A stretch of DNA of 64,000 nt, from NCBI RefSeq assembly GCF_029714205.1, contig NZ_CP121648.1:4539001-4603000 (forward strand), in the 5' to 3' direction. The position numbers and the translations under genes were made by a program. This document shows, piece by piece, positions 18,240 to 25,958 of this stretch. The notes beneath the pieces were generated by a model. That model made no database searches. It was not told the DNA's origin and saw only the letters and a program-made list of their open reading frames with translations. Positions within the stretch are counted from its first letter, which is position 1, and every line of letters starts with the position of its first letter. The DNA is from Methylobacterium sp. CB376 (GTDB lineage: Bacteria; Pseudomonadota; Alphaproteobacteria; Rhizobiales; Beijerinckiaceae).

Positions 18240-19192
18240 CCAGGCCGCGATCGGGAGGGTGATCGTGCCGGAGACGCCGTCGGGGGCAAGGGCATAGGCG
18301 ACCTCCGCCTTGAGCTGGCAGGGGAGGGCGCGCCCGATCAGCTCCCGGCCGAGCCCTTGCGCGGCGGCTCTCCCTCCCCCGGCGAGGGGACCGGCACGCC
18401 GCTTTCCTGCCACGCGACCCGCGGCAGGCGCTGGCCGCCGGGCGCCGCGATCACCCGCCAGCGCGCTTCGAGCCGCCCCTCCGGCCGCGACAGCGCCCCG
18501 TATACGGACAGGAGGCCGGCGGGCCGGCCCAGCACCTCCTCGGCGGTTCAGCCGAACACCGCCTCGGCGCCGGGGTACCACGCGGTGATGCGGTCGCCCG
18601 GATCGGTCGTGAAGATGGCGCAGTCGCGGGTCGACTCGACGGTGAGGCGGAAGCGCTCCTCGCTGGCGTGGAACCGGTGCAGCCTGCGCAGGCGGTCGAT
18701 CACCGGCCCGAGGATGGTGGCGTAGCTGCGCAGGAACGCGGTGTCCTCCGGGCCGAATTCCCGCGGCGCCCGCGCGTCCACCTGCAACAGGCCGTAGGCT
18801 TCGCCGCCGGGCAGGCGGATCGGCACGTTCACCAGGGCCCTGATGCCGTGCGACGTCATGCAATCGGGGACGTCGTAGCGCTCCTCCAGGCCGAGATACG
18901 GCGTGATGACCGGCTCGCCCGCCGCGATCGAGTAGGCTTCCGACAACCGCCCCTCCAGCGGGATGCGCACCCGGCCCGCGCTGCTCAGGGCCGGCATCGG
19001 GTGGCGGCCCGGCATCGTGGGCCGCTCCTCCCGCCGAATTTCCAGGAGCTTGGCGAAGTCGGATTCGAGCGCGTCCCGGACGAGCCGGCAGGCCTCGGTG
19101 AGCACTTGGTCGAGATCCTCAGACCTCGGGGCGAACTCGCCGAAAACGGCCAGAACGCGCTGGCGCCCCATCATCTGCTGGTGGTCCGGCAT
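18240..19192 (-). pseudogene. Broken HWE-family sensor histidine kinase (GAF-PAS-kinase)
   Basis: From ATG 19192 a GAF domain is intact (VLTEACRLVRDALESDFAK, GIRALVNVPIRLPGGEAYGL) and leads into a PAS domain (RFRLTVESTRDCAIF). In-frame TGA at 18548-18550 replaces the usual Trp of AVFGWTAEEVLG. The same frame then jumps from LGRPA straight to VYGALSRPEGRLEARWRV, the kinase N-box region, so most of the PAS end, the His box and part of the ATPase domain are deleted. A frameshift near 18355 precedes the typical C-terminal GLGRELIGRALPCQL and SGTITLPI. Three lesions mean it is not functional, although a short GAF-only product could be made. Confidence 0.82.
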
Positions 19193-19343
19193 CCTACCGT
19201 CCTCGCAGGGCTCGCGCCGACCGAGCGACGGCCCGAGCACGCCGGGAGGCGCGCCCGTCCCGCCGGCCCGAACGCGCCCATGCAATCGGGAAGGCACGAG
19301 GGCCGGCTTCGGGCCGGCTCCGGCGCGGCGGCGTCGCGCCGCC

Positions 19344-19574
19344 TCACCACCGGCCCGGGCCGGCGCGCCCATCCTCGCCGAGGCGGCGGCGCTCGTCGGC
19401 GATGACCGCCTCGATGAATTCCAAATCGCGCTGCACGAGCGCCAAGCGGCCGAGGGGCAGATCGCGGTAGCCGGCGCGCACCAGCGCCCGGCAGAGCTGG
19501 CGGCGATGGTTGAGGAGGCGGTCACGCGCCGCTTCGGCCTCGCGAAGGAACTGCTCGACGGCCGGTCGCTCCAT
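19344..19574 (-). CDS. Small helical protein of unknown function
   Basis: A 76-residue, highly charged helical protein (EQFLREAEAARDRLLNHRRQ, RDLEFIEAVIADERRRLG). ATG 19574 is preceded by a strong GGTGGAGGACC ribosome site, which decides the start against the longer frame to 19814. No family recognised; it is probably cytoplasmic. The stretch 19575-20006 that follows on the right holds no supported gene, only an AT-rich part (19880-20000) with an ATGCACG/CGTGCAT inverted repeat at 19860-19882 that may be promoter DNA for the next gene. Confidence 0.65.
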   Translation of the reverse strand: MERPAVEQFLREAEAARDRLLNHRRQLCRALVRAGYRDLPLGRLALVQRDLEFIEAVIADERRRLGEDGRAGPGRW

Positions 19575-20006
19575 GGTCCTCCACCCCGTAGCTGACGCGC
19601 CCCACCCGCGCGGGCGGCCACAGCCAGAACGCGGGACGCAACGATGGGTGCGACCTCGGCCGCACGCAACATGGGGTGCATGCGCGGCGCGCGCGGCGAG
19701 GCGGTCGCGGTCTCCTGCCCCGCGCCGGTCGCGGCCGAGGAGACGGATCCGTTCGAGGCGATGCCGGGGCGCGGGTGGTTCCGACGACGCCGGCGCGTCG
19801 CGGCCCTCGTCCAACCGTCAGCGCAGCCCCTCCCGTGACCGGCCGCGCTGCCCCGGACGATGCACGTTCCGACGTCGTGCATGAATGCAGCTGAGTATCC
19901 TTACATCACTCTTGCGGCACATGAGCAATTTGTAAGCTTCTTGTATTCTGGCTTGTAAATTGCGGTCGTGTACGAACGACGCTCGGCATAGATACGAGCA
20001 CGTGCA

Positions 20007-20258
20007 ATGCGTCGCCCGCAGATCACCCGCGACACACTCGAGAAGATTGTTTTGAGATACGTCAGGGGCAAGCATGCCTCGACCGTGGTGCAGGCCGTCG
20101 AAATAGGGGTGAAAAGAGGAAGCAATTCTCCTTCGCATTTTGCTCTCGTCATTCCAGACGGATCATCAGAAAATCTTGAGGAGATCGGAATGACTGCGAC
20201 AGAGTGCATCCGGTGTCTGTACAGGTTTTATGATGTGATCGACGAGAAGCTGAATTAA
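20007..20258 (+). CDS. Small-protein family member P1 (83 aa)
   Basis: An 83-residue protein in DNA of clearly lower GC than its surroundings. It aligns over its whole length with the products at 20625, 25614 and 25959: a helix (TRDTLEKIVLRYVR), a strand block (VVQAVEIGVK, HFALVIPDG) and a C-terminal helix (TATECIRCLYRFYDVIDEKLN). All four are 82-83 residues. P1 is the most divergent, lacking the IPGG turn. I do not know the family; size and pattern suggest a small alpha-beta-beta-alpha fold. It lies in an integration hot spot, so it is probably acquired. Confidence 0.7.
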   Translation: MRRPQITRDTLEKIVLRYVRGKHASTVVQAVEIGVKRGSNSPSHFALVIPDGSSENLEEIGMTATECIRCLYRFYDVIDEKLN

Positions 20259-20319
20259 GTAGGCGGGCAAGACGGGGCGGCCCGGCCATCCGTGAAGCTG
20301 ACGCCCGCGGATCGGCGAG

Positions 20320-20450
20320 TCGTGAGTCACTTCGCGCGCGATCCGCCCGGCCTCGCGAAGGCTCCGCCGCCCGGGCCGGCGCTGGTGCTCGGCGCGAAGG
20401 GTGCCGGGTCGGAGGGCCGCGACCTGATGGCCGCGGCGGCGGGAGGGCGC
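20320..20450 (-). other. Decayed copy of the small gene at 26255-26455
   Basis: About 85 bases here (around GCCGGCGCTGGTGCTCGG ... GGGTGCC ... CGCGACCTGATG) match the plus-strand reading of the prophage gene at 26255-26455 (GCCAGCGCTGGTGATGGG ... GGGTGCC ... CACGACCTGATC) at roughly 70 percent. No intact reading frame remains. It supports the idea that 20.0-21.8 kb holds leftovers of a related element. The rest of 20259-20624 shows no gene. Confidence 0.5.
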
Positions 20451-20624
20451 GCCCGCGTTCAGCGAATTGCGATTCTGCCCGAAACTTGACGTCTGACAGT
20501 TTATCCGGGGCGCAAGTCGGCTTGACTGTATTCAAGGGCGACGCCCACGGCAAGACGCGTCCGTGGTCCGCTGGTCGGCGCCGGGTCCTTCATGATCTCA
20601 AGTTTAGGAGTCACGGTTTACATT

Positions 20625-20873
20625 ATGAATGCGGGCATCAAATCGCTGAGAGACATTGAAGGTATGGTGCTTGCCCGTGTAAAGAAAATTCATAATGGGG
20701 ACAAAGTTGTCGACGTACAGATCTTGCCCGCTGAGGATGGCAGCGATGTTCCAAACGTGATCGTGACGATGAGCGAACCAGAACCTAGTAATTCAGAAGT
20801 GATAATCGAGTGGATAAGGAACATTATTGTTGTGTTCTATAATGTTTACGAGATTGTCGATAACAAGCACTGA
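20625..20873 (+). CDS. Small-protein family member P2 (82 aa)
   Basis: An 82-residue, low-GC gene product homologous to P1, P3 and P4 (LRDIEGMVLARVKKIHNGDK, VVDVQIL, then the C-terminal helix ending YNVYEIVDNKH). ATG 20625 is chosen because it gives the family length; AGGAG lies 14 bases upstream, which is rather far, and ATG 20592 is an alternative. A further, truncated member begins inside its 3' end at 20842. Function unknown. Confidence 0.68.
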   Translation: MNAGIKSLRDIEGMVLARVKKIHNGDKVVDVQILPAEDGSDVPNVIVTMSEPEPSNSEVIIEWIRNIIVVFYNVYEIVDNKH

Positions 20874-20945
20874 TGACTTGCAAAGGATGAGTGGCGCGGT
20901 GCTGGTTGCACGGGTCCGCAGCGTGGAACCCGGTGCAAAACTCGA
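20842..20945 (+). pseudogene. Truncated small-protein family member P5
   Basis: From ATG 20842, overlapping the end of P2 by 32 bases, the frame reads MFTRLSITSTDDLQRM then GAVLVARVRSVEPGAKL. This matches the N-terminal third of P2 and P4. After ~20945 the frame runs into the decayed attachment-site/integrase DNA and homology ends, so the gene has lost its 3' two thirds by recombination at that junction. The open frame continues to 21135 but with unrelated residues. Confidence 0.6.
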
Positions 20946-20984
20946 TCGACCGGCGCCACGCCGGCGGGCCATCCGGAAGAGGGA

Positions 20985-21300
20985 GGGAGGCTGGCTGGGG
21001 CGCCCGCATTCGATTCTAGGACTGCCGGCGCCGAAGCACGCCACACTGATGGTCCGGCGCTCTGATTTCGCCCGGTTTCCCGGATCAAGCCGCTGCCCCT
21101 GTCCCGGCTCTGTGCAACGAGCGGCTTGCCTGTGACCGGGTCGAGTTGGACCGTCGGCGCCGCGCCGGCCTTGCGCCTCGCGGAGCGCGCAGGCCCCCTT
21201 GGTCTGCACGACGCTGCTGTGGCCGATCTGGGCGCGGACCATCTCCGTCGTCAGCGTTGATCCGAGCCCGCCCGTCGCGAGGCGCGCTGAGGCGAGATGC
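20985..21300 (-). pseudogene. Decayed attachment site plus integrase 3' end
   Basis: The sequence is a mutated copy of 23085-23400. It starts with GGCTGGGGCGCC, the tRNA acceptor end seen at 23088, and continues through the spacer (CACTGATGGTCCGGCGCT versus ATACTGATGTTCTAGCGCT). It then enters the integrase C-terminus on the minus strand, where EMVRAQIGHSSVVQTKGACA matches EMVRDQLGHRSVVQTEKAYA and the following linker is frameshifted. It is what remains of an older, related element that used the same tRNA site. Confidence 0.82.
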
Positions 21301-21369
21301 GGACGCCGGTGGTTTGGTCGCTGGGATCGGCACGTCCCTGGCTGCGAGCAGGGGGGCGCGCGCCGGTCG

Positions 21370-21760
21370 GGGGTGATCAGCGGGGCCGGCGGGTTCAAGG
21401 CGGTGATCATCCGGGAGGCCCTCGCGCCGGGGAAGGTGGTCTCGGCCGTGGCGCGCCGTCGCGGTCCGACGCCCCGCAGGTGCTCGGCCGGCGCTGGAAG
21501 GCGCGGCTCGCCCCGGAGCGCCCCGCGGCGGTGGCGCGGGCCCACGGCCCCGATGGCCTTCCTGTCGGCGGTCACCGCCGCGGTGCCGTCCCTCCTCGCG
21601 CGTCGGGGCGTGGCCCTCGACCGCTCGACCCTGGCCGTGTGTGGGCGCGCCGCACGCTTGCCGCGCTGCCGTGCTCGCCCGCGTCGCCGGGCGGCGTCCC
21701 AACCGCCGCCTCGACGAGGTGCTGCCTGGGCCTGCCCCGCCGCGCGAGATCTCTAAGACG
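21370..21760 (+). mobile_element. Decayed IS66-family remnant
   Basis: Plus-strand fragments read FKAVIIREALAPGKVVSAVARR, like the IS66 accessory protein TnpA/OrfA (EFKARVVAESLEPGASVSAVARR), then frameshift. Shortly after, GVALDRSTLAVCGRAA resembles the IS66 transposase segment LDRSTLADWVGRAA. Both are short and out of register, so the element is dead. Exact ends are not visible. Family assignment is from remembered IS66 sequence patterns. Confidence 0.6.
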
Positions 21761-21897
21761 TGGCCCGAAACCTCCGTTTACGATATAAGCCGAATCGCAC
21801 AGCGATCTTACTGACGTGTGATTGATGTGCCAAAGCAGGACTGTGCATTCGCGCGCATTGTTAAATCATGTCGCCTATGCCTGGGGAGGTTTGTTAT

Positions 21898-22581
21898 ATG
21901 AGCAGCTATCTTCATGATCCGTTTCCTCGCTTTATTGACAGAAATCTGATCAAAACTATATTTGAGGTCGGCTCGCGCGATGCAAAGGACGCGGTAGCGG
22001 TTGCTGACTTTTACAATGCGGAAAAAATCTTCATAGTCGAACCAAATCCTGACGCCCTGGAAATTTGTCGTGCCACGATTTCGGGCCGCGGTAATGTGAA
22101 GCTGATCGAAGCTGCCGCCAGCGATGTTCCGGGAACTTTATCATTCTATCCTGTTGTCTCGAGTCATCAGCCGGACGGCACCGAGACTCACAACATCGGC
22201 GCGTCGAGCCTTTTGAAATCATCCGGTCGCTATGGTGAGACCTACGTCCAGACGGAGATCAAGGTTCCAGCCGTGCGCCTGGATGATCTCTGCCGCGAGC
22301 ACATGATTCAGAGCATCGACCTGCTCTGCATGGACGTCCAGGGAGTAGAGGTGTCTGTGCTCCGTTCACTGGGAAGCAAACTTTGGGATGTGAAGTATAT
22401 CATCACTGAAGCGACGGTCGTCAATCAATACGAGGGGCAAGATCAATTCCACCATATAGTTGAATATCTCGTGCATCGAGGATTTCGGCTTGCCGCGGTG
22501 AACATGGAAAATGGGTATTGGGGCTTCGGTAACATATTGTTCATTAATAGAGAGATTGAGGTTCCGATCGTCGGATCTTAA
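21898..22581 (+). CDS. FkbM-family SAM-dependent methyltransferase
   Basis: A 227-residue methyltransferase. The SAM-binding motif I is IFEVGSRDAKDAV, followed by the acidic motif IFIVEPNPDALEICR; the FkbM signature VRLDDLCREHMIQSIDLLCMD and VQGVE follows. The family methylates sugar or alcohol hydroxyls, often in glycans or secondary metabolites. ATG 21898 is chosen because GGGGAGG lies 8 bases upstream; ATG 21868 is less likely. Base composition is far more AT-rich than the flanks, so the gene is probably horizontally acquired. No partner biosynthesis genes are present. Confidence 0.85.
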   Translation: MSSYLHDPFPRFIDRNLIKTIFEVGSRDAKDAVAVADFYNAEKIFIVEPNPDALEICRATISGRGNVKLIEAAASDVPGTLSFYPVVSSHQPDGTETHNIGASSLLKSSGRYGETYVQTEIKVPAVRLDDLCREHMIQSIDLLCMDVQGVEVSVLRSLGSKLWDVKYIITEATVVNQYEGQDQFHHIVEYLVHRGFRLAAVNMENGYWGFGNILFINREIEVPIVGS

Positions 22582-23087
22582 CGCCCCTGCGATCTGATTG
22601 GTTGCCTAGTTCAAACCTCTCTTCGCGCGCGAAGCGGCGCAGTGAGCTCGGCGCCATGGCGCAGCAAGGGCCGTGCTCGGCGAGCACGGCCCTCGCAAAC
22701 TCATGATTTGCCAAAGCGGCGATTGCGCTCATCGTCGCGCCCGACGCGATCAGGCCAGCCGAACCGCTGCGCGAACTCGCGGCAGCGGCCGCGGGCCGCC
22801 CTCGTCCGGCTCGGCGGGCGGGGTACGGATCGTGGTGAAGGCACGCCTCGTGACCGGGTTGGAGGCTGAAGTGCACTGCGCGGGTTCGTCGAGGGGCATG
22901 CGGAGCCTGCTGCAGGTCCGACCTCCCAATGGATCAGCGGGGCTCATGCTCCGGGATACGGCTCTGGCGAACGCACCCGCAAGGGCATGAGCCGGTGCGC
23001 GGAGGTTGTGCCGGCTTCTGTGGGTCCGATCACACCCTTTGTTCCGTCTTGTCCGCGTTCACGAGGCCCGGAAAACAAAGGAAAAAT
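22582..23087. other. Stretch without a supported gene
   Basis: No convincing gene on either strand. The notable structure is a perfect 12-bp inverted repeat with a 3-base loop at 22667-22693 (AGGGCCGTGCTC / GAGCACGGCCCT), 85 bases after the FkbM stop; it lacks a T tract. The right end leads into the attachment site and is probably the original DNA downstream of the tRNA gene. Confidence 0.5.
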
Positions 23088-23132
23088 TGGCTGGGGCGCC
23101 AGGATTCGAACCTGGGAATGGCGGTACCAAAA
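23088..23132 (-). other. Prophage left attachment site: 3' half of a tRNA-Gln gene
   Basis: On the minus strand this reads TTTTGGT (anticodon loop, UUG), ACCGC, a short variable loop, T arm CCAGG-TTCGAAT-CCTGG, acceptor strand CGCCCCA, G and CCA. The 5' half of the tRNA is missing; DNA on its 5' side is phage spacer, and the integrase stop lies 18 bases away. This is the duplicated 3' end left by integration into a tRNA gene, and the intact tRNA should be at the other end of the prophage, beyond 64000. Confidence 0.85.
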
Positions 23133-23149
23133 CACGCAATACTGATGTT

Positions 23150-24334
23150 CTAGCGCTTTGATTTCGCTTGTTTTTCCAGATCAAACCGCCGCCCCTGTGC
23201 CGGCTTTTGTGCGACGAGGGGCTTTCCGGTGACCGGGTCGAGATCGACCATAGGCGCCGCGCCAGCCCCGTGCGCCGCTGCGCGCCGGGCTTCCACCTCG
23301 AGAAACGCGTAGGCCTTCTCCGTCTGCACGACGCTTCGGTGGCCGAGCTGGTCGCGGACCATCTCCATCGACCAGCGCTCCTCCTGCAGGAGCCGGCACC
23401 CGTGGGTGCGCCGCAGGTCGTGCCAGCGGAGGTCCTGCACCTTCGCCCGTGCGGCCGCGTTGCGCAGCCCGCGGTCGAGATTGTTAAACCGCTCGCCGTC
23501 GTTCCGGTCCGGGCGGGGGAGGGCGGCTCGCCGCGTCGCGCCCCGCGTCGTGGTGGCCGCGCCATGGTGGAAGACGTAGGGGCTGGTCAGGTGCCGCGGC
23601 ATCCGCTCGAGCACTCCGACAGCCGGGGCCAGCATGATCACGGTCCGCTCGCGCTTCCCTTTCGCCGCCTCGGCCGAGATGGTGAGGTGCTTACGGGCGA
23701 GGTCGACCTGCGCCCAAGTGAGGGAGAATTGCTCCTCCATGCGCAGGCCCGTGTAGATCGCGAACAGGATGGCGTCGCGCACGTAGGGCAGGGCGCCGTC
23801 GAGCAGGCGCGCCTCCTCGGCCCGGGACAAGTAGCGGGTGCGAGGCGGGCTCTCGCGCAGACCGCGGCGCGCCCGCTGCCTGATGAAGGGCGTGACCGGG
23901 TTGAGGTCAGCGTACTCCTTCTCGATCGCGAACGCGAAGATGGTCGAGAGGCAGGCGAGATCGCGCCGAACCGTCGGCGCGGAGGCGCCCGCCGTCCGGC
24001 GCGCGGTCTCGAAGGCGCGCAGGTCGGCCGGCTTGATCTCGAGGAGGAGCTTGCCGCGGAAGTGCTCGTCGAGCCAAGCGATGGACACGCCGTAGCGGCG
24101 GAGCGTGGATGGGCGCAGCGTCGGGCCGTGCTCGCGGATGAACTCCGCCATCACGGTGTTGAGAGTCAGCCGCGGCTTGGCGCCCCACGCTTGGGCTTCG
24201 AGTTCGCCGAGCCAGATTGCAAGACGCTGCCGAGCAACGCCTTCAGATCGTGTTCCGAGGGACGCGCGGAGGTCCTTGCCGTCCTTCTGGACTCGGCCCC
24301 ACCACGTTTGCCCACGGAGGTAGATGTCGGCCAT
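23150..24334 (-). CDS. int: Phage tyrosine integrase
   Basis: A 394-residue site-specific recombinase. The N-terminal arm-binding part (ADIYLRGQTWWGRVQKDGKD) and SAM-like core-binding domain are followed by the catalytic domain with the Arg in FAIYTGLRMEE, HDLRR (His-x-x-Arg), the later LGHRSVVQTEKAYAF with the second His, and the Tyr nucleophile in that last segment. ATG 24334 has GGAGGA 10-11 bases upstream. The stop is 18 bases from the tRNA attachment site, the usual arrangement for a tRNA-targeting prophage. Confidence 0.95.
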   Translation of the reverse strand: MADIYLRGQTWWGRVQKDGKDLRASLGTRSEGVARQRLAIWLGELEAQAWGAKPRLTLNTVMAEFIREHGPTLRPSTLRRYGVSIAWLDEHFRGKLLLEIKPADLRAFETARRTAGASAPTVRRDLACLSTIFAFAIEKEYADLNPVTPFIRQRARRGLRESPPRTRYLSRAEEARLLDGALPYVRDAILFAIYTGLRMEEQFSLTWAQVDLARKHLTISAEAAKGKRERTVIMLAPAVGVLERMPRHLTSPYVFHHGAATTTRGATRRAALPRPDRNDGERFNNLDRGLRNAAARAKVQDLRWHDLRRTHGCRLLQEERWSMEMVRDQLGHRSVVQTEKAYAFLEVEARRAAAHGAGAAPMVDLDPVTGKPLVAQKPAQGRRFDLEKQAKSKR

Positions 24335-24522
24335 TCGAGCACCGTCCTCCGGCTCGTTTCCCACCACTGACGCACGGCGCGCAAATCGAACACCCAGCTT
24401 GAGCGAGGTCCGAAGGGCTGTCGAGCGCCAGGCACGCGGCCGGCCGCCGCCATTCGAATCCAGTGCCGCTCGGTGAACCCGAACTCTTCGACGAGACGCG
24501 CCGCGGTTACGTGCTGAGACAC
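24166..24522 (-). CDS. Excisionase-like MerR-type HTH protein
   Basis: A 118-residue basic protein. Residues 3-55 form a winged-helix of the MerR/excisionase type (TAARLVEEFGFTERHWIRM, then WVFDLRAVRQWWE). GTG 24522 has a strong GGGGGAGGT site. The frame stays open 169 bases into the integrase gene, giving a C-terminal tail (VGKRGGAESRRTARTSARPS) encoded in overlap with the integrase N-terminus. It probably directs excision with the integrase. The long overlap is odd: the tail may be unimportant, or an ancestral stop may be lost. Confidence 0.65.
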   Translation of the reverse strand: MSQHVTAARLVEEFGFTERHWIRMAAAGRVPGARQPFGPRSSWVFDLRAVRQWWETSRRTVLEWPTSTSVGKRGGAESRRTARTSARPSEHDLKALLGSVLQSGSANSKPKRGAPSRG

Positions 24523-24524
24523 CG

Positions 24525-25121
24525 CTACACCTCCCCCTTCCACCACAGCGCCAGCGCCGCCCCGTCCGGCACGCGGCAGCGCCCGCGGGCCATCGGGTGG
24601 ATTGGGCTGCCGTCGGCCGTGGTCCCGAAGCAGTGCAGGTCCGGCCAGGGCGCCTCGCCCGTCGTGATCTCCTCGACGACGTGGTCGGTCCACATCGGGT
24701 CCCACGTGCCGGCACCCCAGCACGCCACGACGCGCGCCGCGGCCTTGGCCTCGCGCACGATGGTGCTGAGGTTCTCCTGGATGACGTCCCGGGCGTACCA
24801 GTCCGGGCCGTTCTCCTGCCACCGCGACCACGCCCGGCACTCGGCCGGCGAGGGTGATCGGAAGGGGTAGAGATTGACAGCCGTGAACCCGCCGTAGCCC
24901 CAGGCGCGGGCGAAGTGGATCCACCGCCGCACGGCCGGATCGTCGACGCGGTGGTCCGCCGTCGAGGGGTTCAGCCCTACGAAGCAGACGTACGCGCCCT
25001 CGGCCCAGGTGCGGGTGAGCGTGAAGCGGTAGGCGCCGCAGCGCGAGAGCGTGGCGGAGCGCGCGATGGTGTCGGTGAAGCGAACGCCGAAGAGGTCCTT
25101 GGCGTGCAGGTCAGCCTGCAT
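24525..25121 (-). CDS. DUF1643-family protein
   Basis: A 198-residue cytoplasmic protein with the family signature CFVGLNPSTADHRVDDPAVR followed by FARAWGYGGFTAVNLYPFRS, and VVACWGAGTW later. DUF1643 proteins are common in phages and islands; their reaction is not established. ATG 25121 overlaps the end of the next upstream gene by 11 bases, and the stop lies two bases from the HTH gene start, so it is part of the int-xis leftward unit. Confidence 0.85.
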   Translation of the reverse strand: MQADLHAKDLFGVRFTDTIARSATLSRCGAYRFTLTRTWAEGAYVCFVGLNPSTADHRVDDPAVRRWIHFARAWGYGGFTAVNLYPFRSPSPAECRAWSRWQENGPDWYARDVIQENLSTIVREAKAAARVVACWGAGTWDPMWTDHVVEEITTGEAPWPDLHCFGTTADGSPIHPMARGRCRVPDGAALALWWKGEV

Positions 25122-25566
25122 TGTCGGGCTCCGAGCTATGGGCTGCCGGCGCATTCTCGGCCGCGCACGTCGAGCACTGATCGGGGCCCGCCCAGCCGCA
25201 TCCGCCCGGGCAGGCGTCCTCCTCGGTGCAGCCGCAATCCCGGGACACGTCGCCCAGGAGCGAGGGGATGCGGGCCGTCACGCCGTCCTCGGCTTCGAGC
25301 GCGCCGTCCGGCAGCACGTCACCGACCGCGAGGTCGAGCTCGCGCGTCAGCAGCTGGTCGGCGGCCTCGGCGGCCCGGGCGAGAATGTCGCCTAACTGGT
25401 CCTCGTAGACCCGGCGCTGTAGCCGCCACGACACGACGAGCTCGACGGCGATGGCGCCGATCTCGTCCTGCTCCTCGCGGGTGAGGCCGGTCCAGATATC
25501 GACGCCGTCGAGACGGGGGAAGGCGGGAGTGCCCGCGGCCTGGGCGGTTAGACGGGCGGAAGTCAT
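25111..25566 (-). CDS. Cys-rich phage protein of unknown function
   Basis: A 151-residue acidic protein. The N-terminal two thirds are helical (EEQDEIGAIAVELVVSWRLQ, LARAAEAADQLLTRELDLAV). The C-terminal part has six or more cysteines (RDCGCTEEDACPGGCGWAGP, DQCSTC), which probably bind zinc. Similar Cys-rich tails occur in small alphaproteobacterial phage proteins of unknown role. First gene of the leftward integration unit; its start is 47 bases from the divergent P3 gene. Confidence 0.72.
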   Translation of the reverse strand: MTSARLTAQAAGTPAFPRLDGVDIWTGLTREEQDEIGAIAVELVVSWRLQRRVYEDQLGDILARAAEAADQLLTRELDLAVGDVLPDGALEAEDGVTARIPSLLGDVSRDCGCTEEDACPGGCGWAGPDQCSTCAAENAPAAHSSEPDNAG

Positions 25567-25613
25567 GACCGCGCCTCCGGGGTAGAATTTTGCCCGAGCA
25601 AAAGGCGAATCGC

Positions 25614-25865
25614 ATGCACCGGACCCCCATGGCGCTCAGCCAAGCCGAGGAACAGATCCTCAGCGTGGCCAGAACGATTCCCGGCGGCCAATACGTAACG
25701 TCCATCAACCTCACAACGGCGAACCAGGGAGCCAGCTTTTCCGGCGTTCTCATTGACGTTCAGAGAGACAGGGAAGAAGACGCAGCGGATGCGGTCAGAG
25801 CAATTCTGCGCCTGGTAGAAATGATCTTGACCACTTATGAGGTCGAGGCAGGCTCGGTTCATTAA
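25614..25865 (+). CDS. Small-protein family member P3 (83 aa)
   Basis: An 83-residue protein homologous to P1, P2 and P4. ATG 25614 (MHRTPMALSQAEEQIL) is chosen because it puts the turn ARTIPGGQYVTSI at exactly the same distance from the start as ARAIPGGEWITAV in P4 (25959). Strand block FSGVLIDVQRD, then helix DAVRAILRLVEMILTTYEVE. ATG 25629 and TTG 25590 are alternatives. GC is lower than in flanking phage genes. It is divergent from the integration unit and followed 93 bases later by P4. Confidence 0.7.
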   Translation: MHRTPMALSQAEEQILSVARTIPGGQYVTSINLTTANQGASFSGVLIDVQRDREEDAADAVRAILRLVEMILTTYEVEAGSVH

Positions 25866-25958
25866 GCGGATGCCTGTCATCTTGCAGACATTGTCGGGGA
25901 TGTATATCACGAATCGACAGCCCGAGCGTGCGCTGGGCCATGCCTTGGAGAGTTTACG

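Noticed and set aside
22667..22693. Perfect 12-bp hairpin considered as the FkbM terminator.
   Set aside because: It is 85 bases beyond the stop and lacks a T tract; reported only as structure.
23088..23132. Considered annotating a tRNA gene.
   Set aside because: The D arm, 5' acceptor strand and 5' anticodon stem are absent, so it cannot make a tRNA; it is an attachment-site duplicate.
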